Positions 46,261 through 55,410 of a stretch of 64,000 bases of DNA are shown one piece after another (the first letter of the stretch is position 1; each line of letters opens with the position of its first letter). Position numbers and translations under genes: made by a program. Origin of the DNA: Halorubrum alkaliphilum (GTDB taxonomy: Archaea; Halobacteriota; Halobacteria; Halobacteriales; Haloferacaceae); contig NZ_JAGGKQ010000004.1 in NCBI RefSeq assembly GCF_017873815.1, positions 147,009-211,008 on the forward strand, read 5' to 3'. The notes below the pieces were generated by a model that saw nothing but the letters and a program-made list of their open reading frames with translations, was not told where the DNA came from and searched no databases.

Positions 46261-46413
46261 ATGAGCGACGACCTCCCGGACGCAGTCGACGAGTTCATCG
46301 ACGGGACGGACGCGGCACTCGAGGAGTACGACCAAGGGTACGCCGACGCGGACGCGACCGTATCGGTGATCCGAAGCCACCTCGCCGACCTTCGAGACGC
46401 CACGGACGACTGA
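46261..46413 (+). CDS. 50-residue acidic protein
   Basis: The short frame encodes a very acidic helix-rich protein: DAVDEFIDGTDAALEEYDQG, then SVIRSHLADLRDATDD. No family is recognised. The TATA box upstream and the haloarchaeal residue bias argue for a real gene. It stands between the TrmB-like gene and menB. Confidence 0.55.
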   Translation: MSDDLPDAVDEFIDGTDAALEEYDQGYADADATVSVIRSHLADLRDATDD

Positions 46414-46486
46414 ATCCCGGCGTCTCGGATCCGCGCGTCACATCGGATCCGCCGTCGTTTATGTTGTCCGCGTTCGACCCTCGGAT

Positions 46487-47398
46487 ATGGTCTCGGAGAT
46501 CTTCGACCCCGACCGCTGGGAGCCGGTTACCGACGAGTTCGACGACGTCACGTACCATCGCGGCGTCGACGAGCCCGTCGTCCGGATCGCCTTCGATCGT
46601 CCCGAGGTTCGCAACGCGTTCCGACCCGGCACCGTCGACGAGCTATACGCCGCCCTCGACCACGCTCGCAAGCAGGCGGACGTCGGCTGCGTGTTGTTGA
46701 CGGGAAACGGCCCCTCCGACTCCGACGGCGGCTGGGCGTTCTGTGCCGGCGGCGACCAGTCGGTCAGAGGTGACTCCGGCTACGAGTACCGCGACGACGA
46801 CGAGGCCGGCGACGAGGAGGACGAACTGGTGCGGGAGGCACGAGCCGGTCGACTCCACGTGCTCGAGGTCCAGCGGCTGATCCGGTTCATGCCGAAGCCG
46901 GTCGTCGCGGTCGTCCCCGGCTGGGCGGTCGGCGGTGGCCACTCGCTACACGTCGTCTGTGATCTGACCCTCGCGAGCGAGGAGCACGCGAAGTTCCTCC
47001 AGACCGACCCGGACGTGGGGTCCTTCGACGGCGGGTTCGGATCCGCGTACCTCGCGAAGCAGATCGGACAGAAGAAGGCCCGAGAGGTGTTCTTCCGCGG
47101 GAAGACCTACTCCGCCGAGGAGGCGGCTGACATGGGGATGGTCAACGAGGCGATCCCCCACGAGGAACTGGAGGCGGTCGCATTGGAGTGGGCCGACGAG
47201 ATGACTCGCAAGTCGCCGACCGCCATGCGGATGCTGAAGTACGCGTTCAACATGGCCGATGACGGGATGGTCGGCCAGCAGGTGTTCGCCGGGGAGGCCA
47301 CCCGCCTCGCGTACATGACCGAGGAGGCACAGGAGGGCCGCGACGCCTTCCTCGAGAAGCGTGACCCGGCGTTCGAGGAGTACCCGTGGCACTACTGA
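46487..47398 (+). CDS. menB: 1,4-dihydroxy-2-naphthoyl-CoA synthase
   Basis: The 303-residue crotonase-fold protein has the MenB blocks VRNAFRPGTVDELY, FCAGGDQSVRG, VVPGWAVGGGHSLHVVCD and VGSFDGGFGSAYLA. MenB closes the second ring of the naphthoquinone by a Dieckmann-type condensation of o-succinylbenzoyl-CoA during menaquinone synthesis. No other men gene is adjacent. Family length is about 270-300, so the protein is complete. An acidic haloarchaeal loop lies near residues 100-115. Confidence 0.93.
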   Translation: MVSEIFDPDRWEPVTDEFDDVTYHRGVDEPVVRIAFDRPEVRNAFRPGTVDELYAALDHARKQADVGCVLLTGNGPSDSDGGWAFCAGGDQSVRGDSGYEYRDDDEAGDEEDELVREARAGRLHVLEVQRLIRFMPKPVVAVVPGWAVGGGHSLHVVCDLTLASEEHAKFLQTDPDVGSFDGGFGSAYLAKQIGQKKAREVFFRGKTYSAEEAADMGMVNEAIPHEELEAVALEWADEMTRKSPTAMRMLKYAFNMADDGMVGQQVFAGEATRLAYMTEEAQEGRDAFLEKRDPAFEEYPWHY

Positions 47399-47441
47399 TC
47401 CGGGCGTCACACCGCGTATCGGTCCGGATCGGATCGGCCAG

Positions 47442-48410
47442 TCAGTGCGAGACGTACTCCTCGCTCCCCGCGATCCGGCGTGCGAGCCGGTCCCGATCCG
47501 CCCGGATGCGCTCGGCGAGCGACGCTATCGACGCCAACACCGGATACTGCGGCCCCTCCATCGGTTCGTACAGGTACCCGGTGAACCGGGGGGCGTCCGC
47601 ACCGTTCCCGTCTTCGAGGACCAAGGGAGGGTCCCGAAGTGACGCCTGACGGTCGGCGGCGGCGGTGTCACACCGGTCTTCGAGAGCGCCCATCCGTTCC
47701 CATACGTCGATCGAGGCGTCGGTGCGTCCCCCGTGTGAGACACCTTCGAGGTGTTCGTTCAGCCGGGTCCGCTGTCGGTCGATATTCGTCAGCGTCGTCT
47801 CCGCGTCCGTCAGTTCGTCTAACTCGGTATCGATGGCGTCCGCGAGCGATGCGCGTGCTCGGGCGGCCTGCCGGCTCCGGCCGATGAGTGCCGACTGGAG
47901 CGCGGGCGAGAGCGTCCCGTTCGACGCCAACGACGTCGTCGTGTCCGGGCCCAGCTCCGCGGCGAGACTCTCGACGACGCTCTCGTCGTACTCCTCCGTG
48001 TAGTGTGGCAGCGACATCACGGTGTCCCGGTACGTGTCGAGGACGTTTCTCACTCGAACGTCTCCCGGTCCGCCGACGCTCTCCGCGTGCTGTGTGCCGA
48101 TGACCGACCCGTCGAACGTCGATCCCGTGGCGTTCACCGGGGACGAGTCGAGCCCCGATACCCTGTCGGCGAACTCCTCGAAGGCGTCGCGCTCGTCGAG
48201 AACTCGCCGGCGCTCCCGCCGACAGCACGACTTCGCGTCCCGAACGTACGCGAACGCGACGAAAGCGAGAAGCCCGACGAGAACGAGGGCCGTGACGACG
48301 CCCGGATCGGTCACCAACCCGGCCACCTCACACGAGAGGCTCCGACACTCCGATCCGAGCCCCGAGTCGGAGATCCGGAATCTCACGTCTCCGCCACGAT
48401 GCAGGCTCAT
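47442..48410 (-). CDS. DUF7260-like membrane-anchored protein
   Basis: The 322-residue protein has one hydrophobic helix (VVTALVLVGLLAFVAFAYV) near the N-terminus and then CCRRERRRVLDERDAFEEFADRV, a start I associate with haloarchaeal DUF7260 proteins. The rest is helical and probably coiled-coil. It likely sits in the membrane with the C-terminal part in the cytoplasm. Function unknown. Start ATG 48410 is preferred to ATG 48425. Confidence 0.6.
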   Translation of the reverse strand: MSLHRGGDVRFRISDSGLGSECRSLSCEVAGLVTDPGVVTALVLVGLLAFVAFAYVRDAKSCCRRERRRVLDERDAFEEFADRVSGLDSSPVNATGSTFDGSVIGTQHAESVGGPGDVRVRNVLDTYRDTVMSLPHYTEEYDESVVESLAAELGPDTTTSLASNGTLSPALQSALIGRSRQAARARASLADAIDTELDELTDAETTLTNIDRQRTRLNEHLEGVSHGGRTDASIDVWERMGALEDRCDTAAADRQASLRDPPLVLEDGNGADAPRFTGYLYEPMEGPQYPVLASIASLAERIRADRDRLARRIAGSEEYVSH

Positions 48411-48569
48411 ATAACGCGTTAACACGGTACATGCTCAAAACTGTTTTGATTGTTCAATGACCGGATGAAACGATCTCCGGCGACCTCCGATGACCTCCGA
48501 TGACCTTCGGGATGTCTTAGCAAACGATGACCGGAACCGTTTTGCGGATCGCCGGGTCACGGTCCGAGC

Positions 48570-50018
48570 GTGACGACGCTGCTGGACGATCTATCGGGGT
48601 TCGAGTTCGAGGAGCTGATGGTCGACGTGTTCCGCCATCAAGGCTACCGAGACGTCCGGCAGGCAGTCAGGACTGCGGACGAGGGACGCGACGTGACGAT
48701 GGTCGACGATCGAGGCTCCGGAGAACCGGTCGGCGTCGTCGTCGAGTGTAAACACACCGCGACGGTCGGCCGGCCGGTCGTCCAGAAGCTCCACTCCGCG
48801 GTCACGACTCACGACTACGACGGGCCTGTCCGGGGGATGGTCGCGACGACGGGCCGCTTCACGTCACCGGCGGCGGAGTACGCCGAGCGCGTCACCGACG
48901 CGCCCGACGACGTCGACATCGAACTGCTCGACGGGCGGGAGCTCCGCGAGATCGGCGATTCGATCGGTATGGATCTGTACAGCGGCCGGATCGAGGTGCT
49001 CTGTAACGAGACCCTCCCGCCGCCGGAGAGCACTGACGACGTGGCGGCCGAACGAGACGCGGCCGCAGCCGACATCGAGAACCTCGCTCCCGCCGACCTC
49101 CCGGAGCCGACGGCGACGCTTTCGTTCGCGCCCACGCTGCTCGTCGAGACCGAGGTCGACGCGACCTTCGAGACGACCGTCGGCGTGATCCACTCCGTCT
49201 TGGAGCGCGAGCATCTCGCGGTGTCGGCCGACCGCGAGGGGCCGGCGTTGTTGGACGTCGAGGTCGCCCGGCTCCTCGGAGACGATTCGAGCGCCCGCGC
49301 TCCGCTTCCAGACCCCCACGCCACGGACGAGGACGCCGGATCGAACGGCCTCGATCCTGGGGACGCCGGATCGAACGGCCTCGATCCCGGATACGACGAC
49401 GTCGAGATCCGTCGGTTCGGCCGCACGGAGTCCGAGTACACCGACTGGGTCGTCGACCGCCAGCGCGACCGCTACGAACGGACCGTCCGATACACCGGCG
49501 ACAACAACGTCACCTACACCAAGACCTGTACGCCGCGAGCGAGCGATGTCCGAGTGCTGGACGTCGACCCGGTGTATCTCCCGCACGCGACGACGACCAC
49601 CGCGCTCGGCGAGTACGAGTACGAGCACGGATTCGTCACAAACGGAGACGACCGGCTGGCTCTCCGCAACGATTTCAGCACCTGTGTCCACTGCGGAGCC
49701 GGCGGAGGCGGCGACGAGTCGGACCGAAGAGGCGGCGACGAGCCGATCACCTACTGTGCGAACTGTGGCAGCCTCAACTGTGACGACCACGTCCGGGAGG
49801 AACGGCTCGTCGGCGACCCCGTATGTACGGGCTGTTCGGTGACGGGATCGTTCTTCTTCGCGACCAAACACTTCTACGACGAGGCGAACCGCGAGGCGTT
49901 CGCCGCGGAGTACGACGAGCTTCCGTTCTATCGGAAGCCGCTCGAAAACCCGAAGCTTGCCGCAGTGCTCGTCGGCGGACTCCTGTTCGTTCTCCTGCTG
50001 CTGCTCGGCTCACTCTGA
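48570..50018 (+). CDS. Mrr-type restriction endonuclease homologue with zinc site and C-terminal membrane anchor
   Basis: The 482-residue protein has an Mrr_cat nuclease domain (residues about 5-130): FEELMVDVF, EGRDVTMV with the catalytic Asp, and VECKH with the E-x-K pair. Near residue 378 two CxxC-type clusters (CVHC, CANC, then CTGC) likely bind zinc, and the last 17 residues form a hydrophobic helix. A 30-bp DNA unit is duplicated in frame at 49331-49390. The role may be DNA defence or an unknown membrane-linked function. Start GTG 48570. Confidence 0.8.
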   Translation: MTTLLDDLSGFEFEELMVDVFRHQGYRDVRQAVRTADEGRDVTMVDDRGSGEPVGVVVECKHTATVGRPVVQKLHSAVTTHDYDGPVRGMVATTGRFTSPAAEYAERVTDAPDDVDIELLDGRELREIGDSIGMDLYSGRIEVLCNETLPPPESTDDVAAERDAAAADIENLAPADLPEPTATLSFAPTLLVETEVDATFETTVGVIHSVLEREHLAVSADREGPALLDVEVARLLGDDSSARAPLPDPHATDEDAGSNGLDPGDAGSNGLDPGYDDVEIRRFGRTESEYTDWVVDRQRDRYERTVRYTGDNNVTYTKTCTPRASDVRVLDVDPVYLPHATTTTALGEYEYEHGFVTNGDDRLALRNDFSTCVHCGAGGGGDESDRRGGDEPITYCANCGSLNCDDHVREERLVGDPVCTGCSVTGSFFFATKHFYDEANREAFAAEYDELPFYRKPLENPKLAAVLVGGLLFVLLLLLGSL

Positions 50019-50081
50019 CTACGGAGTCGCCCGGTGTGCCGTCGCCGACATCGATTTGTGTCCCCTCGTCGAAGATCGGTC

Positions 50082-51128
50082 GTGACCACTCGAACGCCCG
50101 GGATCCACCACGTAACCGGGATCGTCGGCGACGCCGGGGATGCCGTCGAGTTCTACTCGGGAGCGCTCGGGCTCCGACTGCTTCGGACCACGGTGAACTA
50201 CGAGGACATCCTCCAGCACCACCTCTACTTCGGGACGGGCGAGGGGCGTCCCGGCTCCGTCCTCACCGTCTTTCCCGACCCCGGAGGCGACCCGGGACGC
50301 GTCGGGAAGCCCGGCTACGAGTCCGTCTCGCTTGCGGTGCCGCCAGGCTCGCTCGACTACTGGCGAGAGCGACTCTCGGACCGGCTCCCGGAGCTGGCTC
50401 CGGAGGGGGACGCGACCGTCGAGCGCGTGGACCCCGATGACCGCTTCGGCGATCCGACGCTGCGGGTCGCAGATCCCGCCGGGACGACGGTCGAGCTAGT
50501 GGAGACGGACGTACCCACCTCGACCGATGGTTTCAGAGCAGAGGAACCCTGGCGCAACGGCCCGGTTCCCGAGTCGGCCGCGATCCGGGGGCTGTACGGC
50601 GCGACCGCGCTTCCGACCGATCCGTACGGGGCGGCGAGCGTCCTCGAAACGCTCGGGTTCGAGTACGAGGCCGAGCTGGGTGACCGCATCCGGTACCGAG
50701 CACCCGGGAATCGAGCGACCCGAATCGACCTGTTGAACCGGGACGCGCCGTTCGTTCGGGAGGGTCCGGGAACGCTTCACCACGTCGCCGTCCGCGTTCC
50801 CGACCGGGAGGCGCTGCTCGACTGGCACGCGCTGTTCCGCGAGCGCGACCGCGGCTACGACGTCTCACGGGTGAAGGACCGCCACTTCTTCCACTCGCTG
50901 TACGTCCGCGGCCCGGGCGGGCTGTTGGTCGAACTCGCCACGGAGGCACCCACGCCGGATGGGCCGCCCGGGCCGGGACTCGCCGACCCAGAAGTCGCCG
51001 GTCACGCGACCGAACTCTACCTTCCGGGGCGATTCGCGGAAGACCGGGAGCTCATCGAGCGCCAGCTCCCGGGGATCGAGCCGCCTGTGGGATCCGATCC
51101 CGCCGAGACCGACAGTGAAAGCGAATGA
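50082..51128 (+). CDS. VOC-family (glyoxalase/dioxygenase-like) protein
   Basis: The 348-residue protein has two VOC domains starting GIHHVTGIVGD and TLHHVAVRVPD, with metal ligands His and Glu as in extradiol dioxygenases of the ring-cleaving type. VKDRHFFHSLYVRGPGGLLVEL carries a further metal Glu. It overlaps the downstream esterase by ATGA. The substrate may be an aromatic or hydroquinone, but this is a guess. Start GTG 50082 matches the conserved beginning. Confidence 0.82.
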   Translation: MTTRTPGIHHVTGIVGDAGDAVEFYSGALGLRLLRTTVNYEDILQHHLYFGTGEGRPGSVLTVFPDPGGDPGRVGKPGYESVSLAVPPGSLDYWRERLSDRLPELAPEGDATVERVDPDDRFGDPTLRVADPAGTTVELVETDVPTSTDGFRAEEPWRNGPVPESAAIRGLYGATALPTDPYGAASVLETLGFEYEAELGDRIRYRAPGNRATRIDLLNRDAPFVREGPGTLHHVAVRVPDREALLDWHALFRERDRGYDVSRVKDRHFFHSLYVRGPGGLLVELATEAPTPDGPPGPGLADPEVAGHATELYLPGRFAEDRELIERQLPGIEPPVGSDPAETDSESE

Positions 51129-51826
51129 CTCGGACGCTCTCGACGGTTGAGGGACCCCATGCGGACGCGGAGCTGGTCGTCGGGGGCGCGCCGACCGCGG
51201 CCGCGGAGGTCGCGGTCGTCCTCCTTCACGGTCGCGGCGGAACCGCGGAGGGGCTGATCCGACTCGCCGATGCGGTTTATCGACCGGGCGTGACGCTGCT
51301 CGCGCCCGCCGCCCGGCGGTCGAGCTGGTTTCCGGCTGCCCACGACGAGCCGATCGAAACCAACGAGCCCGCGCTCTCCTCCGCGGTCGACTGCGTCGCC
51401 GGCGCGGTCGCGGCCGCCGAGGAGATCGGGATCCCGCCCGAGCGAGTCGTCCTCGTCGGCGTCTCGCAAGGCGGCTGCGTCCTCGCGGAGTTCCTGTGTC
51501 GTCGTCCGCGACGTTTCGGCGGTGCGTTCGTCGTTTCCGCGGCGCTTTCCGGCCCGAATCCCGAGAATCGAACGGTCGGGCGGGCTGACGGAGACGCTCG
51601 TCAGCGTGACCGGGAGACGGGCTCGCTGGACGGAACGCCCGTCTCGCTCGACGCGACCGAGGCGGACCCGTACGTTCCCCGCCGGCGGGTCGAGGCGACC
51701 GCCTCGGTCCTCGAACGGGGCGGCGCGGCGGTCGATCTCCGGATCGAACCGGGCACCGAGCACGGCCTCTCGGACGCGGCGCTCGACCGGATCGGAGCGC
51801 GACTCGACGTGCTACTCGACCAGTGA
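51125..51826 (+). CDS. Alpha/beta hydrolase, carboxylesterase/phospholipase type
   Basis: The 233-residue protein has LLHGRGG oxyanion-hole residues, nucleophile Ser in GVSQGG, Asp in ATEADPYVP and His in TEHGLSD, the complete triad. The small carboxylesterase/phospholipase group hydrolyses esters of short or medium acids. It is co-translated with the VOC gene and may act on its product. A Gly/Arg/Asp-rich loop near residues 148-170 is haloarchaeal in style. Confidence 0.85.
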   Translation: MTRTLSTVEGPHADAELVVGGAPTAAAEVAVVLLHGRGGTAEGLIRLADAVYRPGVTLLAPAARRSSWFPAAHDEPIETNEPALSSAVDCVAGAVAAAEEIGIPPERVVLVGVSQGGCVLAEFLCRRPRRFGGAFVVSAALSGPNPENRTVGRADGDARQRDRETGSLDGTPVSLDATEADPYVPRRRVEATASVLERGGAAVDLRIEPGTEHGLSDAALDRIGARLDVLLDQ

Positions 51827-51873
51827 CCGTCGTTCGGGGTCCGACGGATCTCGGTCGGGGTGCGATCCGACGC

Positions 51874-52716
51874 TCAGTACCGGACGCCGTCGTCCGTGAT
51901 CACGGTGTCGATCATCCCGACCGGGGTGGCGTCGTAGCTCGGGTTCTCGATCGTCACGCCCTCGACCGGTTCCCGCATCACTTCGACGGCGTCGCGGAAC
52001 TCGTTCTCGAAGCGGAACTCCTCAATGGTCTTCGCGCCGGAGCCGACCGCGGTGACGGGGACGCCCAACTCGCGGGCGGTCACGACGAGCGGGAACGTCC
52101 CGACGCGGTTGTAGTACGTCCCGCCGGTGATACAGGTAATCCCGAGGAGGACGCGGTCACAGTCGCGAAGCGCGTACCCCATCGCGCTGTCGACGACCAT
52201 CCGAGCGTCGACCCGATCCATCGCGGCGAGCGCGCGGGCCGTCTTCCGCCCGAGGGTTCGGGGCCGCGCCTCCGTCACGTACACCGTCAGATGCGCGCCG
52301 GCCATCGCGGCCGCCTCGATGGACTCCAGTACCGTCGTCGAGTAGTCGTGAACGAGCAGAGTATCCCCGTCGTTGATCCGCTCTGCGGCGTTGGCGGCGG
52401 CGGCCGCCTTCGACGTCTCGATGTCGTCGACAACCCGTTCGATCGTCTCCTCGAGCAGCTGTTTGGCGTCCTCGACGGAGGTCGGCTCGCCGACGATGGT
52501 CCGTTCCACCTCGCGCATCGCGTTGTGGAGGGCGGCGTGGGAGGGGTTCGACCGGCGCAACACGCCCGCGTTGTGTTCGAGGTCGCGTTCGAACTCGTCG
52601 ACGGTTCGGTAGTCGCGGTCGAGCAGCTCCGCGAGCGCCTGCGTCGCCTTCACGGCCACAGCCGACGTGCTGTGGGTCCGCATCGCTCGGATCTCGGCGA
52701 CCGTCTCGTCGATCAT
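51874..52716 (-). CDS. IF-2B/R15P-isomerase-family protein, catalytic Cys missing
   Basis: The 280-residue protein has the IF-2B fold, with LLVHDYSTTVLES and LLGITCITGGTYYNRVGT. Ribose-1,5-bisphosphate isomerases of the AMP pathway have a Cys in the first block, as I recall (HCHS-like), but here the position is Asp124. It may therefore be the second haloarchaeal paralogue, often annotated as eIF-2B, rather than the isomerase. Start ATG 52716 avoids a long Arg-rich extension. Confidence 0.7.
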   Translation of the reverse strand: MIDETVAEIRAMRTHSTSAVAVKATQALAELLDRDYRTVDEFERDLEHNAGVLRRSNPSHAALHNAMREVERTIVGEPTSVEDAKQLLEETIERVVDDIETSKAAAAANAAERINDGDTLLVHDYSTTVLESIEAAAMAGAHLTVYVTEARPRTLGRKTARALAAMDRVDARMVVDSAMGYALRDCDRVLLGITCITGGTYYNRVGTFPLVVTARELGVPVTAVGSGAKTIEEFRFENEFRDAVEVMREPVEGVTIENPSYDATPVGMIDTVITDDGVRY

Positions 52717-52864
52717 ACCCGAAGGGTCGAGGTCCCGATTGAAAGCGGTTCCGGGGTATCGTCGGATCGAACGGAACCGACTGCGACGGTCGTTTATAAC
52801 TGAAAAGGGTGTCAATCTTAGCGTGAGGGAAGCGGCCGATCAAGGGTACGTTGGATGCTAAGCA

Positions 52865-53185
52865 ATGCTCAACCGCACGGTTGAGAAGGCTCGCCAGCAG
52901 GAAGTATTTTCCCGTGAGGACACGCCGATGGAGCGGCGTGTCCTCGCGGCGTTTTTGTACCATACTGGCCTCTCATACCGGCGAATCGAATCGTTTCCTC
53001 GCGTGTTCATCCTTCTCATTACCTTCGTCTGTAGCGCGATCGCTATCACGTTGGTCGGATCGCCGGGTGGGCTGCTCGTGGTACTCGTCGTCGCGAAAAC
53101 GTACTACGACGTTCGAGCCCACAGGTGTGAACACGGCGACAAGCCCCTTGCGGCGAGACTGGACGAAAGCTCGACTACTCTGTGA
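52865..53185 (+). pseudogene. Chimera of transposase N-terminus and DUF6498 C-terminus
   Basis: The 106-codon frame is a fusion. Residues 1-42 look like a haloarchaeal insertion-sequence transposase start (EDTPMERRVLAAFLYHTGLS, a helix-turn-helix region). From about residue 44 it is the C-terminus of a DUF6498-like protein (VVLVVAKTYYDVRAH; compare VVMVLAKTYADVRAH in the gene at 44978). The rest of both genes is gone. A TTTATAA box lies near 52795. No catalytic transposase part remains. Confidence 0.75.
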
Positions 53186-53406
53186 ACTCCACCTGAGAGG
53201 GTGTTCATCTCCGCCACCGTATGGATCGCGGCCACGAACCTTTGCCGATTGGTTTTTATCCTGAATGTGTTCGAAGTCTACGCGGTACGGTGTTTTCTCA
53301 GTTTGTGAAGGTAGACAGAACCCGTTTCACGGCCGCCAAACGACGGTTCGTGGGGATGAAATTCCCACTTCGTTTTAATCACCCCCGCCATCTATGGGAT
53401 GATACC

Positions 53407-53997
53407 GTGTCCCCGATTCCGTCCTGGATCGATGACCGGATCGATCGGAACCTCGACAACACGCTCACCCAGGAGCACGTCGTCGAGACGATGCTCGCGT
53501 CCGATCGGCCGTTCTTCTCGATCCGTCAGCTCCACGCGCGCATCAAGCCCGACGTCAGCCGGGCCACCGTTCGGAACCGGCTTCGGGAGCTCCAGGAGAT
53601 CGACGTCGTCGCGACGGAGACGTATCCCGACTCGATCACCCTGTACTACATCAACCATCCGGAGTCGGACTGGCCCGTCTCTCCCGAGGGCAAACGCGCG
53701 CTGAACGCGAATACCCCGCTGGATCGGCTCTCCACTCGCGGATTCCTCACGCTGTCGGACACGGCTGGGATCCGCACACTCGTGCTCGCTGGATTCCAGT
53801 TGAGCCTCGTGCTGTTCGCGCTCGGCGGCGTACTCACGATCACTGGTGCAGACCTGAGCAGTACCCACAGCGATATCGTGCTCTGGGACACCGCCTTCGA
53901 CCTGCTGTTCGTGAGCCTGCTGTTGCTTGTCGCTGAGCGCTCCGTTCGGTGGGTTCGCAGCAGATACGGCCCGCTGAACATCCTGCCGTCGACGTAA
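53407..53997 (+). CDS. Winged-helix protein with two C-terminal membrane helices
   Basis: The 196-residue protein has a winged-helix domain (about 20-95), with FFSIRQLHARIKPDVSRATV and RLRELQEIDVV, and then two hydrophobic helices near residues 125-145 and 160-180. It may be a membrane-tethered regulator. The GTG at 53407 is preferred, as it is about 30 bases after a TTTTAATC box, over ATG 53356. It starts the DUF4870 gene cluster. Confidence 0.65.
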   Translation: MSPIPSWIDDRIDRNLDNTLTQEHVVETMLASDRPFFSIRQLHARIKPDVSRATVRNRLRELQEIDVVATETYPDSITLYYINHPESDWPVSPEGKRALNANTPLDRLSTRGFLTLSDTAGIRTLVLAGFQLSLVLFALGGVLTITGADLSSTHSDIVLWDTAFDLLFVSLLLLVAERSVRWVRSRYGPLNILPST

Positions 53998-54030
53998 CCA
54001 GACTTTCAAAATTGCACTCACCAACCACCA

Positions 54031-54474
54031 ATGACCTCCACATCCACCGCAACCGGCCCCGAACTGCTCGATGAACGCTCGCTCGGCGGTATCCTGGTCC
54101 ATTTCCTCGGACTACTCACTGGATTCCTCGGTCCTGGTGTCGTCTACGTCGCTGCCAACAACGAGTACACGCGCGAGAATGCCCGTCACGCGCTGAACTG
54201 GCACGTCACTGTCTTCGCGCTCACGATCGTCGCATTCGTGACGTTCTTTTTGGGCGCCGACGAGCTCACCGTCGGCGGCGAGGCGACCGAGCTCTCGCTG
54301 CTCCCCGCGCCGCTCGATACGGTGTTTATGATCACTGGAGTACTGCTCGTGCTCCTGTTGTTCGTCGCCGTCCTGCTCACGCTCGTGTACACCATAGTTG
54401 CGACGGTGAAGGCGATATTCGGGTCGGTGTGGACGTACCCCGGGTCGGTCGACATCGTCGGGAGATTCCGGTAG
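54031..54474 (+). CDS. DUF4870-like membrane protein
   Basis: The 147-residue protein has three to four hydrophobic helices and the DUF4870 block EYTRENARHALNWHVTV. It is a paralogue of the next gene: both have LDERS or EERS, GGI.VHF and the NAR.ALDWH or NARHALNWH motif. It follows the wHTH gene by 33 bases and precedes the second paralogue by 9. Function unknown; the family often sits in membrane-stress operons. Confidence 0.8.
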   Translation: MTSTSTATGPELLDERSLGGILVHFLGLLTGFLGPGVVYVAANNEYTRENARHALNWHVTVFALTIVAFVTFFLGADELTVGGEATELSLLPAPLDTVFMITGVLLVLLLFVAVLLTLVYTIVATVKAIFGSVWTYPGSVDIVGRFR

Positions 54475-54483
54475 CGAGCGTCC

Positions 54484-55335
54484 ATGCCCTCCGAACACGC
54501 CCGTGACTCGGCAACTACGAGCGAGGGACCGAGCCTCCTTGAAGAGCGGTCGGTCGGTGGCATATTCGTCCACTTCATCGCGATCCCGACCAGTGTCGTC
54601 GGCGCGGGGATCGTGTACCTCCTCGCCACCAACGAGTTCACGAAACGGAACGCTCGCAACGCCCTCGACTGGCACCTCACGGTTCTGGCAATCACGGTCC
54701 TCGCGTTCGGCTCGCTGCTCGCGTTCGGTGAGCTCACGGGACAGGGTGTGTTTGGCGTCGCCGTGCTCCCCTCGTCCGTCGTCGCCATCGCGAACTTGGT
54801 CGTTCCCGCGCTGCTCACGCTCCAGACGATCGTCTGGGTCTGGACGTTCGTCGTCGGGTTCGTCGCGATGGGGAAAGCGACCTTCGGCACGGCGTGGCGC
54901 TATCCGCTGTCGCCGGCGCTCGTCAACCGGTACGGGTCCCACGCCGATGTCCCCGGCAAATGGCCGCTCGTCATCCTCGCGTACGTCGTCGTGCTGCCGC
55001 TCGTCATCGGGGGCGTGTTTTTCGGCCCGACCGAGGGTGCCGTGCTCTTCGTGTCGGTCTTCGGGCTGCTCGGACTGATAATCCTGTTGACGCCCCTGAC
55101 GGCGGTCGCGATGTATCTCCACGGCGAGCGAGATCGGCCCCCGGGAGCGGACTGGCAGCCGCACGTGATCGCGTACCTCGGCGTCCCGGTCCTCATTGCG
55201 GCTGCCGGGTACGTGGTCTCCCGCACGTTCACCGAGTCGGTGTATCCTCCCGGTGATGCGATGTACGTATTTCTCGCCGCGTTCTGGATTTCCGCTATTG
55301 TGTACGCGATCCGATGGTGGGGGCGATACCGGTGA
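54484..55335 (+). CDS. DUF4870-like membrane protein with C-terminal extension
   Basis: The 283-residue protein repeats the DUF4870 domain in its first 140 residues (EFTKRNARNALDWHLTV) and adds about four hydrophobic helices, which the upstream paralogue lacks. The extension could have come from fusion with another small membrane gene. It ends the DUF4870 pair. The role is unknown. Confidence 0.75.
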   Translation: MPSEHARDSATTSEGPSLLEERSVGGIFVHFIAIPTSVVGAGIVYLLATNEFTKRNARNALDWHLTVLAITVLAFGSLLAFGELTGQGVFGVAVLPSSVVAIANLVVPALLTLQTIVWVWTFVVGFVAMGKATFGTAWRYPLSPALVNRYGSHADVPGKWPLVILAYVVVLPLVIGGVFFGPTEGAVLFVSVFGLLGLIILLTPLTAVAMYLHGERDRPPGADWQPHVIAYLGVPVLIAAAGYVVSRTFTESVYPPGDAMYVFLAAFWISAIVYAIRWWGRYR

Positions 55336-55410
55336 TTTTCACCACAGATCGACTTCTGACTGTGAAACTCTTGCCACAGCATTTTACTTATTGACCTTGG
55401 ACTCCCGCGC

